A stretch of DNA of 64,000 nt. Source: Pseudomonas viridiflava (GTDB lineage Bacteria > Pseudomonadota > Gammaproteobacteria > Pseudomonadales > Pseudomonadaceae). Position numbers and translations under genes: made by a program. Below are positions 17,625-26,368 of the stretch, one piece after another (position 1 is the stretch's first letter; every line of letters begins with the position of its first letter). The notes beneath the pieces were generated by a model. That model did no database searches. It saw nothing but the letters and a program-made list of their open reading frames with translations, and had not been told where the DNA came from. Location: the NCBI RefSeq assembly GCF_900602065.1, contig NZ_UWFN01000043.1, forward strand, positions 62,001 to 126,000, written 5' to 3'.

Positions 17625-19607
17625 ATGAGCAACGATAATGACCCCGATCAGGAACGCCGCCGCTTTCTGGCCAAAGGCACGTTGCTCAGTGCCGCTGCGG
17701 CAATCCTTCCGTCTTTTCCCTTCGCTGGCTATGCCGGTGCCTCTCAAAAATCTGTCGAAGGAACTGCAATGAACGTCGAACTGATTCTCTACAACGGTCA
17801 ACTGCATACTGTCGATCGTGAAAAACCCAAGGCTAGCGCTGTCGCCATCAGCGGTGGTCGTTTCGTGGCTGTTGGCACTGACGCTGAAGTCATGGCGCTG
17901 CGTGGCAGTGCAACCCAGGTCATCGACCTGCAAAAACGCACGGTGATCCCGGGCCTTAATGACTCCCACCTGCACTTGATTCGTGGCGGTCTGAACTACA
18001 ACCTTGAGCTGCGTTGGGAGGGTGTGCCTTCGTTGGCCGACGCGCTGCGCATGCTCAAGGATCAGGCCGACCGCACGCCGACCCCGCAGTGGGTGCGCGT
18101 GGTGGGTGGCTGGAACGAATTCCAGTTTGCTGAAAAACGCATGCCGACGCTGGAAGAGCTCAACCAGGCCGCACCGGATACCCCGGTATTCGTTCTGCAC
18201 TTGTACGACCGCGCCTTGCTCAACCGTGCCGCGCTACGCGTCGCAGGGTACACCCGCAATACGCCGAACCCGCCGGGTGGCGAAATTGTTCGTGACTCTA
18301 ATGGCGATCCGACCGGCATGCTGGTGGCCAAGCCTAACGCGATGATCCTTTACTCGACGCTGGCCAAAGGGCCGAAGTTGCCACTGGAGTATCAGGTCAA
18401 CTCGACGCGTCAGTTCATGCGTGAGCTGAACCGACTGGGTGTAACCAGCGCCATCGATGCCGGCGGTGGTTTCCAGAATTACCCGGATGACTACGCAGTA
18501 ATTGAACAGTTGGCTCGCGAGAAGCACCTTACCGTGCGCATCGCTTACAACCTGTTTACTCAGAAGCCGAAAGAAGAACTGGCGGACTTCAAGAACTGGA
18601 CCAGCTCGGTCAAGTTGCATCAGGGCGACGATTTCCTGCGCCATAACGGCGCCGGGGAAATGCTGGCCTTCTCGGCGGCGGACTTCGAAGACTTCCTCGA
18701 GCCGCGCCCAGATTTGCCACCCGGCATGGAGCAAGATCTGGAGCCTGTGGTGCGCCATCTGGTCGAAAACCGCTGGCCCTTCCGCCTGCACGCCACCTAT
18801 GACGAATCCATCTCGCGCATGCTGGATGTGTTCGAGAAGGTCAACCGCGAGATCCCGTTCAACAATCTGCCGTGGTTCTTCGACCACTGCGAAACCATCA
18901 CGCCGAAAAATATCGAGCGGGTTCGTGCATTGAATGGCGGTATCGCGATTCAGGACCGGATGGCTTTCCAGGGCGAATACTTCGTCGAGCGTTACGGCTC
19001 AAAGGCGGCCGAACACACGCCGCCGATCAAACGCATGCTGGCTGAGGGCGTTCCGGTCGGTGCCGGTACCGACGCCACACGAGTCTCCAGCTACAACCCG
19101 TGGACTTCCCTGTACTGGATGGTCAGCGGTCGCACGGTTGGCGGGCTTGAGCTGTATCCAGAAGGCCTGTCGCGTGACACCGCGCTGGAATTGTTCACTC
19201 ACGGCAGCGCCTGGTTCTCTTCCGAGCAAGGCAAGAAGGGCATGATCAAAGTAGGCCAACTGGCTGACCTGGTCGCGCTCTCGGCGGATTACTTCAGCGT
19301 TGAAGAAGAGTCGATCAAGTGGATCGAGTCAGTGCTGACCGTGGTGGACGGCAAGGTGGTGTACGGCAGCGGCGACTTCGAAAAACTCGCGCCGCCTCAG
19401 GTCCCGGTCCTGCCGGACTGGTCGCCGGTGGTCAAGGTGCCAGGTCACTGGCGTCCCAATTCGCCGCTGGTGGCGCAAGTTCACCAATGCAGCGGCCCTT
19501 GTGTCGTGCATTCCCACAGCCACGAGCGCGCTCGCATGTCCAGCGTACCGGTCAGCGACTTCCAGGGTTTCTGGGGCGCGTTTGGCTGTTCATGTTTCGC
19601 ATTCTGA
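17625..19607 (+). CDS. Tat-exported amidohydrolase (YtcJ-like, Amidohydro_3)
   Basis: The 660-residue protein opens with a twin-arginine signal (RRRFLAKG at 11-18, then LLSAAAAILPSF), so it is probably folded with metal in the cytoplasm and exported. The metal-dependent hydrolase core shows LILYNGQLHTVDREKPKASA, H115-L-H117 in NDSHLHL, the histidine in FRLHATYDES, FDHCETITPKN and the aspartate in GTDATRVSSYNPW. These fit the YtcJ-type family acting on C-N bonds; the substrate is unknown. The last ~70 residues carry PLVAQVHQCSGPCVVHSHSH and a cysteine-rich end, unusual for the family. A start at the internal ATG (17769, MNVELILYNG) would give a cytoplasmic form. Confidence 0.88.
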   Translation: MSNDNDPDQERRRFLAKGTLLSAAAAILPSFPFAGYAGASQKSVEGTAMNVELILYNGQLHTVDREKPKASAVAISGGRFVAVGTDAEVMALRGSATQVIDLQKRTVIPGLNDSHLHLIRGGLNYNLELRWEGVPSLADALRMLKDQADRTPTPQWVRVVGGWNEFQFAEKRMPTLEELNQAAPDTPVFVLHLYDRALLNRAALRVAGYTRNTPNPPGGEIVRDSNGDPTGMLVAKPNAMILYSTLAKGPKLPLEYQVNSTRQFMRELNRLGVTSAIDAGGGFQNYPDDYAVIEQLAREKHLTVRIAYNLFTQKPKEELADFKNWTSSVKLHQGDDFLRHNGAGEMLAFSAADFEDFLEPRPDLPPGMEQDLEPVVRHLVENRWPFRLHATYDESISRMLDVFEKVNREIPFNNLPWFFDHCETITPKNIERVRALNGGIAIQDRMAFQGEYFVERYGSKAAEHTPPIKRMLAEGVPVGAGTDATRVSSYNPWTSLYWMVSGRTVGGLELYPEGLSRDTALELFTHGSAWFSSEQGKKGMIKVGQLADLVALSADYFSVEEESIKWIESVLTVVDGKVVYGSGDFEKLAPPQVPVLPDWSPVVKVPGHWRPNSPLVAQVHQCSGPCVVHSHSHERARMSSVPVSDFQGFWGAFGCSCFAF

Positions 19608-19661
19608 TCATCTGCCACTACGGCGATGACGTTACTCTGAAAACCTGAAGGAGTTACCCCC

Positions 19662-20291
19662 ATGAGTACTGCTACCCCTTGGAAACGCTTGAACAAAGAC
19701 GACGCGGTTGTTTTGCTGGTCGATCACCAGACTGGCCTGATCTCGCTGGTGCAGGATTTCCAGCCTAACGAGTTCAAGAACAACGTGCTGGCCCTGGCTG
19801 ATCTGGCCAAGTTCTTCAAGCTGCCGACCATTCTGACCACCAGCTTTGAAAACGGTCCGAACGGTCCTATGGTTCCAGAGTTGAAAGAGCTGTTCCCGGA
19901 CGCGCCGTACATTCCGCGCCCAGGCCAGATCAACGCCTGGGATAACGAAGACTTCGTCAAGGCGGTAAAAGCCACCGGCCGCAAGCAACTGATCATCGCC
20001 GGTGTTGTGACCGACGTATGCGTGGCATTCCCTACGCTGTCGGCGCTGGCTGAAGGTTTTGAAGTGTTTGTCGTGACTGACGCGTCGGGCACTTTCAACG
20101 AAACCGTGCAACAGGCTGCCTGGGCGCGCATGACGGCTGCCGGTGCACAACTGGTGAACTGGTTCTCCGTAGCGTGCGAGCTGCAGGTTGACTGGCGTAA
20201 CGATATGGAAGGCCTGGCGAACCTGCTGTCGCCACGCATTCCTAACTACCGCAACCTGATGAACAGCTACACGGCACTGACTGCCAAGTAA
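19662..20291 (+). CDS. YcaC-like isochorismatase-family hydrolase
   Basis: The 209-residue protein belongs to the cysteine-hydrolase (isochorismatase-like) fold, YcaC branch: D21 (VLLVDHQTG), the central IPRPGQINAW motif and nucleophile C120 in VTDVCVAFP. The cis-peptide-forming GVVTDVCV block is intact. Length matches E. coli YcaC, an octameric hydrolase of unresolved natural substrate. GAAGGAG lies just upstream of the ATG. It is the last gene of the DoxX-ABM-amidohydrolase cluster, 54 bases after the amidohydrolase, and is followed by a strong terminator. Confidence 0.9.
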   Translation: MSTATPWKRLNKDDAVVLLVDHQTGLISLVQDFQPNEFKNNVLALADLAKFFKLPTILTTSFENGPNGPMVPELKELFPDAPYIPRPGQINAWDNEDFVKAVKATGRKQLIIAGVVTDVCVAFPTLSALAEGFEVFVVTDASGTFNETVQQAAWARMTAAGAQLVNWFSVACELQVDWRNDMEGLANLLSPRIPNYRNLMNSYTALTAK

Positions 20292-20303
20292 GTTCGGCGG
20301 GTC

Positions 20304-20340
20304 AAAAAGGCGCCCCACCTCGGTGGGGCGCCTTTTTTTT
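20304..20340 (+). terminator. Strong intrinsic terminator after the DoxX-YcaC operon
   Basis: A 12-base GC-rich stem (AGGCGCCCCACC at 20308-20319 with GGTGGGGCGCCT at 20322-20333) is followed by eight T and preceded by five A. It lies 13 bases after the YcaC-like stop codon. Confidence 0.95.
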
Positions 20341-20374
20341 GTGCAGTAAATGCGGTCTCCACAGTTCACAGCGT

Positions 20375-20590
20375 GAGACCGGCTTCAGCCGGGAAGGAGG
20401 CATTACTGACGATAAAGATGTAGGGACTGTTCGGACCTCTTCGGCTAAAGCCAGTTGTGGGAGCAGAGCTTGCTCGCGATAAGGCTGGACGCGATTCTTG
20501 TTAGATCGCATGTGCCTTATCGCGAGCAAGCTCGGCTCCCACAGGGATTTGAGCCGATGGACGTAGGACCGGCCTCAGCCGGGAGGGCGG
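20375..20590. repeat. Mosaic repeat cluster: REP doublet lodged between GGCTTYAGCCGG repeats
   Basis: An ACCGGCTTCAGCCGGGA arm at ~20377 and a degenerate TTCGGCTAAAGCCAG arm at ~20440 form one element. Directly after it comes a REP doublet with arms 20456-20484 and 20515-20544 (AGCTTGCTCGCGATAAGG core, one mismatch). A third GACCGGCCTCAGCCGGGAGG arm follows at 20567. The rest of the spacer up to 20742 shows no gene. Confidence 0.8.
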
Positions 20591-20742
20591 TGTTTGTGAC
20601 GATGCAGGTTTGTCGGCTGTACTGGCCTCTTCGCGAATGAAATCGCTCCTACCGGATTTGCGCTGACTTATAAGCACAGCGGAACAATCCCTCTCAATGC
20701 TCCCTGGCGTCTGATGAACGCATTGATCATTGAGGCTGCCCC

Positions 20743-21963
20743 ATGAATTTTCGACATTACACGCTGGGTCGCCGGGGTTCTTTCTGGGTGGCTGCAGCGG
20801 TGGTCATGCACACGTTGTGGACCAGTGCCGCGCCTGCCATGACTTACCCGCTGTATGCCCGGGAATGGTCGCTGACACCGACCGTCACGACGCTGATCTT
20901 CGCAGTGTTCCCTATCGCTGTGGTGGCGACACTGATTGTGCTCGGTGATCTGTCTGATTACATCGGACGGCGGGCCGCGATGCTGCTGGGGTTAGGGTCA
21001 TCATTGCTGGGCGTGTTGCTATTCGCTGTGGCTCCCGACGTGACCTGGCTACTGATCGGGCGGGCGTTCATGGGGATCGGCATCGGGCTGTCTGCCGGGC
21101 CTTCAGCCGCCGCAGTGGTGGAGTTCAGTGCGCCGGGGCAGGCTAAACAGGCCGGTTCGATTACCACCGCAGCGCAGGCATTGGGGCTGGCCGCTGCGTT
21201 GATCCTCAGTGGCGCGTTGATTCAGTACGCGCCGCTGCCGACCCGCTCGAGTTTCCTGCTGTTAGTGCTGGTGTTGATTGCGACGCTGTTCGGTACCTGG
21301 TTCCTGCCCCGGCATACACGCGCAGAAAGCAGGCAGGCCTGGAAACCGCGCTTGCCGAGCATCCATAAACCGCTGCGCAGGGTGTTTCTGGTGGCAGTCA
21401 CCGCGGTGCTCAGTGGTTATTCGCTGGGGGCGACCATGCTCTCTCTGGGGTCGCAGATTGCCCACGACCTGATCGGGTCCAGCAATGCATTGGTCAACGG
21501 CGCAGCCATTTCGGTGTTTGCGATTGTCACTGGTGCGACCGGCATTGTCGCGCGGCGCTTGTCTGCCCATGTCGCGATCATCATTGGCGGTGCATTCGCC
21601 TGCATGGGCATGCTGTTGCTGATCCTCGCAACTTCTGACCATGCACTGGCGGTCTTCCTGTTATCGAGCGCCAGCAGTGGTGTTGGCTACAGCCTGCTGT
21701 TCATGGGCGGTCTGAATCTGATCAACGCCCATGCACCGGCTCATCATCGGGCAGGCACGTTGTCTGCGTTGTTTCTGGTGGCGTATCTGATGCAGGGCGT
21801 GGTGGCGATGTCGCTGGGCAGGGCTGCGACGCGCTGGGGCCTGGATCTGGCGATTGATGTAGGCTGTGCAGCACTCGCATTGTTGAGCCTGTTTGCGATT
21901 TTGCTGGTGGTCCTGGTGCGCAGGCCCGCCATCGCCAGCAGTGCCCAGCCATTGACGCCTTGA
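20743..21963 (+). CDS. MFS transporter
   Basis: The 406-residue major facilitator protein has 12 predicted membrane segments. The loop 2-3 signature is GDLSDYIGRRAAMLLG and a second-half counterpart is ARRLSAHVAIIIGG. The sequence resembles exporter-type MFS proteins of Pseudomonas rather than sugar porters. It starts with MNFRHYTLGRRGSFW at an ATG 16 bases after a weak purine run. The FAH-family enzyme follows 43 bases after its stop with its own ribosome-binding site, so the two may form a small metabolic unit (export or import of an acid plus a ring-fission-type hydrolase). The substrate is not inferable. Confidence 0.85.
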   Translation: MNFRHYTLGRRGSFWVAAAVVMHTLWTSAAPAMTYPLYAREWSLTPTVTTLIFAVFPIAVVATLIVLGDLSDYIGRRAAMLLGLGSSLLGVLLFAVAPDVTWLLIGRAFMGIGIGLSAGPSAAAVVEFSAPGQAKQAGSITTAAQALGLAAALILSGALIQYAPLPTRSSFLLLVLVLIATLFGTWFLPRHTRAESRQAWKPRLPSIHKPLRRVFLVAVTAVLSGYSLGATMLSLGSQIAHDLIGSSNALVNGAAISVFAIVTGATGIVARRLSAHVAIIIGGAFACMGMLLLILATSDHALAVFLLSSASSGVGYSLLFMGGLNLINAHAPAHHRAGTLSALFLVAYLMQGVVAMSLGRAATRWGLDLAIDVGCAALALLSLFAILLVVLVRRPAIASSAQPLTP

Positions 21964-22006
21964 GATTACAGTGTGCTGCGCCTATCTACTGACAAGGAAT
22001 ACCCCT

Positions 22007-22849
22007 ATGAAGCTGGTTCGTTATGGTTTGCCGGGTGCTGAAAAGCCGGGTCTGATCGACTCCAACGGTGATATTCGTGACCTCTCTGCTCACCTCGATG
22101 ATATCGACGGCGCTGCACTTTCCAGCGAAAGCCTGTCGCGGTTGAGCGCTGTCGATAGCGCGTCCTTGCCGTTGGTTGCTGCCGATGTGCGGGTTGGCCC
22201 ACCCGTCAGTAAAGGCGGGCGGGTGATCTGCATCGGGCTCAATTACACCGACCACGCCGCTGAAACCAATTTGCCGATCCCTGCAGAGCCGGTGATGTTC
22301 CTCAAGGCGTGCCATCCCTCCGGTGCCAACGACGATATTCGCTTGCCGATCGGCTCGGTGAAGGCCGACTGGGAAGTCGAACTGGGGATCGTCATCGGTA
22401 CTCAGGGCCTGTACATCGACAAAGCTGACGCCTTGAAGCACATCGCCGGTTATTGCGTGGTGAATGACTTTTCAGAGCGCAGTTACCAGATGGAACGGGG
22501 CGGGCAGTGGACCAAAGGCAAGAGCTTCCCCGGCTTTGCGCCTGTTGGCCCTTGGCTGGTGACCGCGGATGAAGTGGCTGATTCCGGCAAGCTGGCGTTG
22601 TGGCTGGACGTTAACGGCACACGCCATCAGGATGGCAACACGGCTAACCAGATTTTCGATGTGGCGACTGTCGTGAGTTATGTGTCGCAGTTCATCGAAC
22701 TGGAACCCGGCGACCTGATCTGCACCGGTACCCCCGCCGGAGTTGGGTTGGGCCATAAACCTGAGCCGCTGTTTCTCAAACCCGGGGATGTGGTGACACT
22801 GGGTGTTGAAGGGCTTGGGCAGCAGCGGCAGGTGATCAAGGCGTTTTGA
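22007..22849 (+). CDS. Fumarylacetoacetate hydrolase-family protein
   Basis: The 280-residue enzyme has the FAH C-terminal fold: GRVICIGLNYTDHAAE as entry motif, metal ligands in DWEVELGIVIG (two glutamates) and the aspartate in VVNDFSERSYQ, followed by KGKSFPGFAPVGPWLV and GTPAGVGLG. The short N-terminal part (MKLVRYGLPGAEKPGLID) matches the ureidoglycolate-lyase or 2-hydroxyhepta-2,4-diene-1,7-dioate isomerase-like subgroup, which uses Mg2+ or Mn2+ on oxo-diacids. The start is ATG 22007, with AAGGA 9 bases upstream. The specific substrate cannot be named. Confidence 0.9.
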   Translation: MKLVRYGLPGAEKPGLIDSNGDIRDLSAHLDDIDGAALSSESLSRLSAVDSASLPLVAADVRVGPPVSKGGRVICIGLNYTDHAAETNLPIPAEPVMFLKACHPSGANDDIRLPIGSVKADWEVELGIVIGTQGLYIDKADALKHIAGYCVVNDFSERSYQMERGGQWTKGKSFPGFAPVGPWLVTADEVADSGKLALWLDVNGTRHQDGNTANQIFDVATVVSYVSQFIELEPGDLICTGTPAGVGLGHKPEPLFLKPGDVVTLGVEGLGQQRQVIKAF

Positions 22850-22922
22850 CGTGGGCTGAAATGCGATTACCTGTAGACGCAGGCGCGCCGGCCGCCGGTT
22901 TTACGGATTGCGCAAAACCTGT

Positions 22923-22980
22923 GAGCGCGGTGCTTGCCCGCGATGATCTGCAAACCCTATCGCGGGCAAGCACCGCTCCC
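22923..22980. repeat. REP-like doublet, GGTGCTTGCCCGCGAT type
   Basis: The arms at 22923-22944 and 22959-22978 share the CGGTGCTTGCCCGCGAT core in inverted orientation around a 14-base loop. It lies between the convergent FAH-family and YbfB-like MFS genes. Confidence 0.8.
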
Positions 22981-23026
22981 AAAAACGCATTCCAATCTGA
23001 TAAATGTGAAGCTGATAAAAAGCCGA

Positions 23027-24238
23027 TTACCTCTTGGCAATCAACGCCGCAACAAAATCAGCCACCAAAGCCACCGCAATAGCCGATGCGGCGATCACAA
23101 AGAGCATGACGTGGTGGCCGTCGTTGGCGTTGAAAATCACTGAATACCCATAACCGCCCAGCGCCTGAAACGTCGCAAAGGACACTGTCGCACGGCTCCA
23201 GGCCACTTGCTGCTGGTCGTGGCGAGGTACCAGCTCGTGGATCCGGCCCAGCGCCAGTGGCACGATGCCGGGCGGGAACGAGCCAATGATCACAGCCAAC
23301 AGCGCGAGCAGGGCAAAACTGCTGGTGCTGCACAACAGCGCGACAGCCACTGCCTGTACTGCCAAGACCACACGAATTGAAGTGCGCGCGCCCAGACGGT
23401 CCGCCAGAAAGCCATAGACCACGGGCCCCAGAATAGCCCCGACGCCGTACATGACCCAGATCACTGCACCGGCATGTGCAGTAAGACCAAGCCCCCGCGT
23501 CACGTAATCCACCAGAAATACCATGGCTGGCACCAGACCGATGGCCATCAGCGCGTATTGGCCGAACAACAGGTAGATCCCTGGATCCATGCGGCTGTGC
23601 TGCGATTGATGGGGCTCCGGGCTTGAGGCCGACGCTGCTGCGGTAGCACTTGCCGATGGCCAGCCGAACCAACTGATTGCGGTCAGTGCGAGGGAAACCA
23701 GGCCCAGGCCAATCCAGGCATCGCGCAAGCCCAAGGACAAGAGGAACGGTACCAGCGTGCCGGAACCGGCGATGCCCAGGCCGACACCGATAAAGATTGC
23801 GCCGCTGGCCAACCCTCGGCGAGCGACGGGCACGTGAGGAATCACCGTTGCGGCCACCACCACCACCATGATTGCGCCGCCGGCGATACCGGACAACAAG
23901 CGCCAGCTGAAAAACCAGGCGAGGGACAGCGGGTAAGCGCACGCAAAGAACGACGCGGTGGCAATCAGCATCATCAGTCGCAGCGAATGCCCGTTGGACA
24001 GTCGAGCAGCAATAGGGCGGCCCGTCAGCGCGCCGATCAGATAACCGATCAGGTTGGCTGCGCTCAGATAAATCACATCCGACGCAGAGAACCACTGGGC
24101 GTGAATTAACGAAGGAATCAACGGCGTATAGGCGAATCGCGCCAGGCCAATGCTGACCAGGCTGGCGCTAAGGCCCGCGAGGATATGCAGCCAGACGCTA
24201 TTGCCCCGGGGTGCAAGGGTGTCAGTGGTGGTGTGCAT
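23027..24238 (-). CDS. YbfB/YjiJ-family MFS transporter
   Basis: The 403-residue, 12-segment protein carries LVSIGLARFAYTPLIPSLI near its start, the hallmark of the YbfB/YjiJ family, and a Gly-rich central stretch GLGIAGSGTLVPFLL. The frame extends upstream to 24373, but the ATG at 24238 has AAAGGA 9 bases before it and the protein start MHTTTDTLAPRG is normal, so it was chosen. It is divergent from the LysR gene at 24385, the typical arrangement of an LTTR-controlled exporter. The substrate is unknown. Confidence 0.88.
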   Translation of the reverse strand: MHTTTDTLAPRGNSVWLHILAGLSASLVSIGLARFAYTPLIPSLIHAQWFSASDVIYLSAANLIGYLIGALTGRPIAARLSNGHSLRLMMLIATASFFACAYPLSLAWFFSWRLLSGIAGGAIMVVVVAATVIPHVPVARRGLASGAIFIGVGLGIAGSGTLVPFLLSLGLRDAWIGLGLVSLALTAISWFGWPSASATAAASASSPEPHQSQHSRMDPGIYLLFGQYALMAIGLVPAMVFLVDYVTRGLGLTAHAGAVIWVMYGVGAILGPVVYGFLADRLGARTSIRVVLAVQAVAVALLCSTSSFALLALLAVIIGSFPPGIVPLALGRIHELVPRHDQQQVAWSRATVSFATFQALGGYGYSVIFNANDGHHVMLFVIAASAIAVALVADFVAALIAKR

Positions 24239-24384
24239 GGTGGAATGTCCTTTCCCATGAATTCTGGAAATCAAAGTGAGCACTGCGAAGTGCTTGGCTG
24301 AATCCATAGTAACGGCGATGATTGATGCAATCTTGCAGTTAATTCTCTTGTGTAAGATGCATAAATGCATCATTGAGGTGGTTC
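24239..24384. promoter_or_regulatory. Divergent MFS / LysR control region with two palindromes
   Basis: The 146-base spacer contains AGCACT-GCGA-AGTGCT (24279-24294, perfect 6-4-6 palindrome) and GATGCAT-AA-ATGCATC (24356-24371, perfect 7-2-7 palindrome). The second lies just before the GAGG ribosome site of the LysR gene. Both are plausible operator sites for the adjacent LTTR, the second in an autorepressing position. Confidence 0.5.
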
Positions 24385-25257
24385 TTGAACTGGGACGACA
24401 CGCGAATTTTTCTGGCTGTGTGCAGGAAGTCCACGTTGCGCGGCGCGGCGCGCGTGCTGAATGTGGATCAGGCCACTGTCGGGCGCAGAATTGCGGCGCT
24501 GGAGAAAGCCCTGGGCACCACAGTGTTTTTACGGACCTCGGAAGGCTATGTGCTCACCGTCGCGGGGGAGGCGGTGTTTCGCTCGGCGGAAAAAATGGAG
24601 CGTTCGGCACTGGAGCTTCAGCGTCAGGTTCAGGGGCTTGATGATCGACTGAAAGGAGAGGTACGCATCACTTCTACCGACTCGCTGGCCATCGACTTTC
24701 TGATTCCCGCTATCGCCAACCTGCATCTGCAGCACCCTGACGTGAAAGTCCGGCTTGATGCTTCGATTCAAATGCTCAGCCTGTCCAGACGCGAAGCCGA
24801 CATTGCGATCAGAAACGTCAAGCCGGAAAACCCTGACCTGATTGCCCGCTGTATTGCCCGCTGGCCAGTAGGGCTGTTCGCTTCGGAGCAATATGCGCAG
24901 CGTCGGGGTTCGCCCGAACAAGGTGCTGCCTTTGCCGGGCACGACCTGATCATGTTTCAGCCCTATCTGGAAAGTGGCCGTGAACCGACTATCGTTTCTG
25001 AGCCGGTTACCCATGGGCGTCTGGTTGCAACGGTGAATACCGGCTTGATGATGAGACGTTCAATCGCTGCCGGGATCGGCATCGGCGAAATTCCGGTGTG
25101 CCTGGGTGAGCGCGACGGGCTGACCCGGTTGTGGCCTGACCGGCAACGGCAAGAGACTTATGATGTCTGGCTGGTGACTCATGAGGATCTAAGACACACC
25201 GCGCGGGTCAGGGCGGTGATTGATCAGATTGTCGACGTATTTGGCGAGGTGGGATGA
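24385..25257 (+). CDS. LysR-family transcriptional regulator (TTG start)
   Basis: The 290-residue LTTR has its HTH at ~2-60 (NWDDTRIFLAVCRKSTLRGA, then ARVLNVDQATVGRRIAALE) and a C-terminal sensing domain starting near residue 88. The frame opens at TTG 24373, but the family N-terminus is normally MNWDDTRIF. The TTG at 24385 gives exactly that start and has GAGG (24375-24378) at good spacing, so it is preferred. It is divergent from the YbfB-like MFS exporter, with two palindromes in the shared spacer. The effector is unknown. Confidence 0.88.
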   Translation: MNWDDTRIFLAVCRKSTLRGAARVLNVDQATVGRRIAALEKALGTTVFLRTSEGYVLTVAGEAVFRSAEKMERSALELQRQVQGLDDRLKGEVRITSTDSLAIDFLIPAIANLHLQHPDVKVRLDASIQMLSLSRREADIAIRNVKPENPDLIARCIARWPVGLFASEQYAQRRGSPEQGAAFAGHDLIMFQPYLESGREPTIVSEPVTHGRLVATVNTGLMMRRSIAAGIGIGEIPVCLGERDGLTRLWPDRQRQETYDVWLVTHEDLRHTARVRAVIDQIVDVFGEVG

Positions 25258-25512
25258 GGCTCAGGCATAGCCATCGCCCCCGAATGGATGTTTTTGACGC
25301 CATAAAACCCCCATTTCGATTGGTTTCTTCGAGCAAATCGGCGTCTATACAGCTTGACGAAAAACAATAAGCAATGTGCCAGTAGCAGTCGCTTGCATTT
25401 CAAGGTGAATGGTAGAGAATCGCCGCATAGCGAGCCTCGCCCCCTTTTTTCATATTTATATCGCATGCCTGAGTGATCAGGTTTGCCGGCATCAGCCAGG
25501 AGTTCAAACAAC

Positions 25513-26364
25513 ATGGCAGCAGTGCAACAGCAGACCGTTGAAGCGATCAAGAAGTCCCAGTCAGAGCTGACAGCCGCATGGGTTGCAGCGCTGGAAGCAA
25601 TCGGTGCCACTCGCAATATCAAGGACGATGACCTGAAACAACAGATGGCAGATTTCTTCCACCTGGTTGTTTCTGTGGCAGAGAAGGGGCGTCATCAATC
25701 ACTGTCAGGCAGTGACTGGGATGAAATTCGCCAGTTCCTCGAAAAGCTTTCTCAAAGCCGCGCCCTGCTTGGTCAGGACTCACAGCAGACCGCCAGCTTT
25801 ATTTTTTCCTTCAAAGGGCCTTTGTTTGCTTTGCTGCAGCGCGAATATCAGGCTGATCCGGCGACTTATGCCGAACAGTTGCTGGAGCTGTCCGAGTTGC
25901 TTGACGCGCTGGCCATGCACACTATCCGCACATTCCAGAAGTCGCGTGAGAGCGTGATCAAGCGTCAGCAAGAAGAGTTGCTGGAGCTGTCGACTCCGGT
26001 CGTCAAACTCTGGGACGGCGTACTGGCTTTGCCAATGATCGGCACCCTGGATTCGCAGCGTACTCAGGTGGTCATGGAGTCTTTGTTGCAGCGCATCGTC
26101 GATACCGGTTCGGAAATCGCGATCATCGACATCACCGGGGTGCCAACCGTTGACACGCTGGTCGCCCAGCATCTGCTGAAAACCGTAACCGCTATCCGTT
26201 TGATGGGCGCCGACTGCATCATCAGTGGCGTTCGTCCGCAAATCGCACAGACCATTGTGCATCTGGGGCTGGACCTGCAGGGCGTCGTGACCAAGGCTAA
26301 CCTCGCCGATGCGCTGGCTCTGTCGCTGAAGCGCCTGGGGCTGACCGTCACCAAGGCGGTATAA
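25513..26364 (+). CDS. rsbR: RsbR-type stressosome scaffold protein
   Basis: The 283-residue protein has a variable N-terminal half (~1-150), probably the sensory non-haem-globin-like domain of RsbR proteins, and a STAS domain (~160-275) highly similar to Bacillus RsbR (LSTPVVKLWDGVLALPMIGT, IIDITGVPTVDT, GVRPQIAQTIVHLGLDLQGV). By alignment from memory, the two RsbT phosphorylation sites fall on S181 (Thr in B. subtilis) and T215, spaced 34 residues as in RsbRA. The ATG at 25513 has CAGGAG upstream. RsbS begins 4 bases after the stop. The 255-base upstream spacer should hold the operon promoter. Confidence 0.9.
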   Translation: MAAVQQQTVEAIKKSQSELTAAWVAALEAIGATRNIKDDDLKQQMADFFHLVVSVAEKGRHQSLSGSDWDEIRQFLEKLSQSRALLGQDSQQTASFIFSFKGPLFALLQREYQADPATYAEQLLELSELLDALAMHTIRTFQKSRESVIKRQQEELLELSTPVVKLWDGVLALPMIGTLDSQRTQVVMESLLQRIVDTGSEIAIIDITGVPTVDTLVAQHLLKTVTAIRLMGADCIISGVRPQIAQTIVHLGLDLQGVVTKANLADALALSLKRLGLTVTKAV

Positions 26365-26368
26365 GTCC

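Noticed and set aside
20455..20640. Small genes in the repeat cluster before the MFS gene at 20743
   Set aside because: The frames are made of REP sequence read through; no ribosome site and identical peptides arise from other REP copies.
23058..24095. 345-residue frame on the same strand as the YbfB-like MFS gene
   Set aside because: Out-of-frame shadow; arginine/glycine-rich nonsense, whereas the overlapping frame encodes a clear 12-helix transporter.
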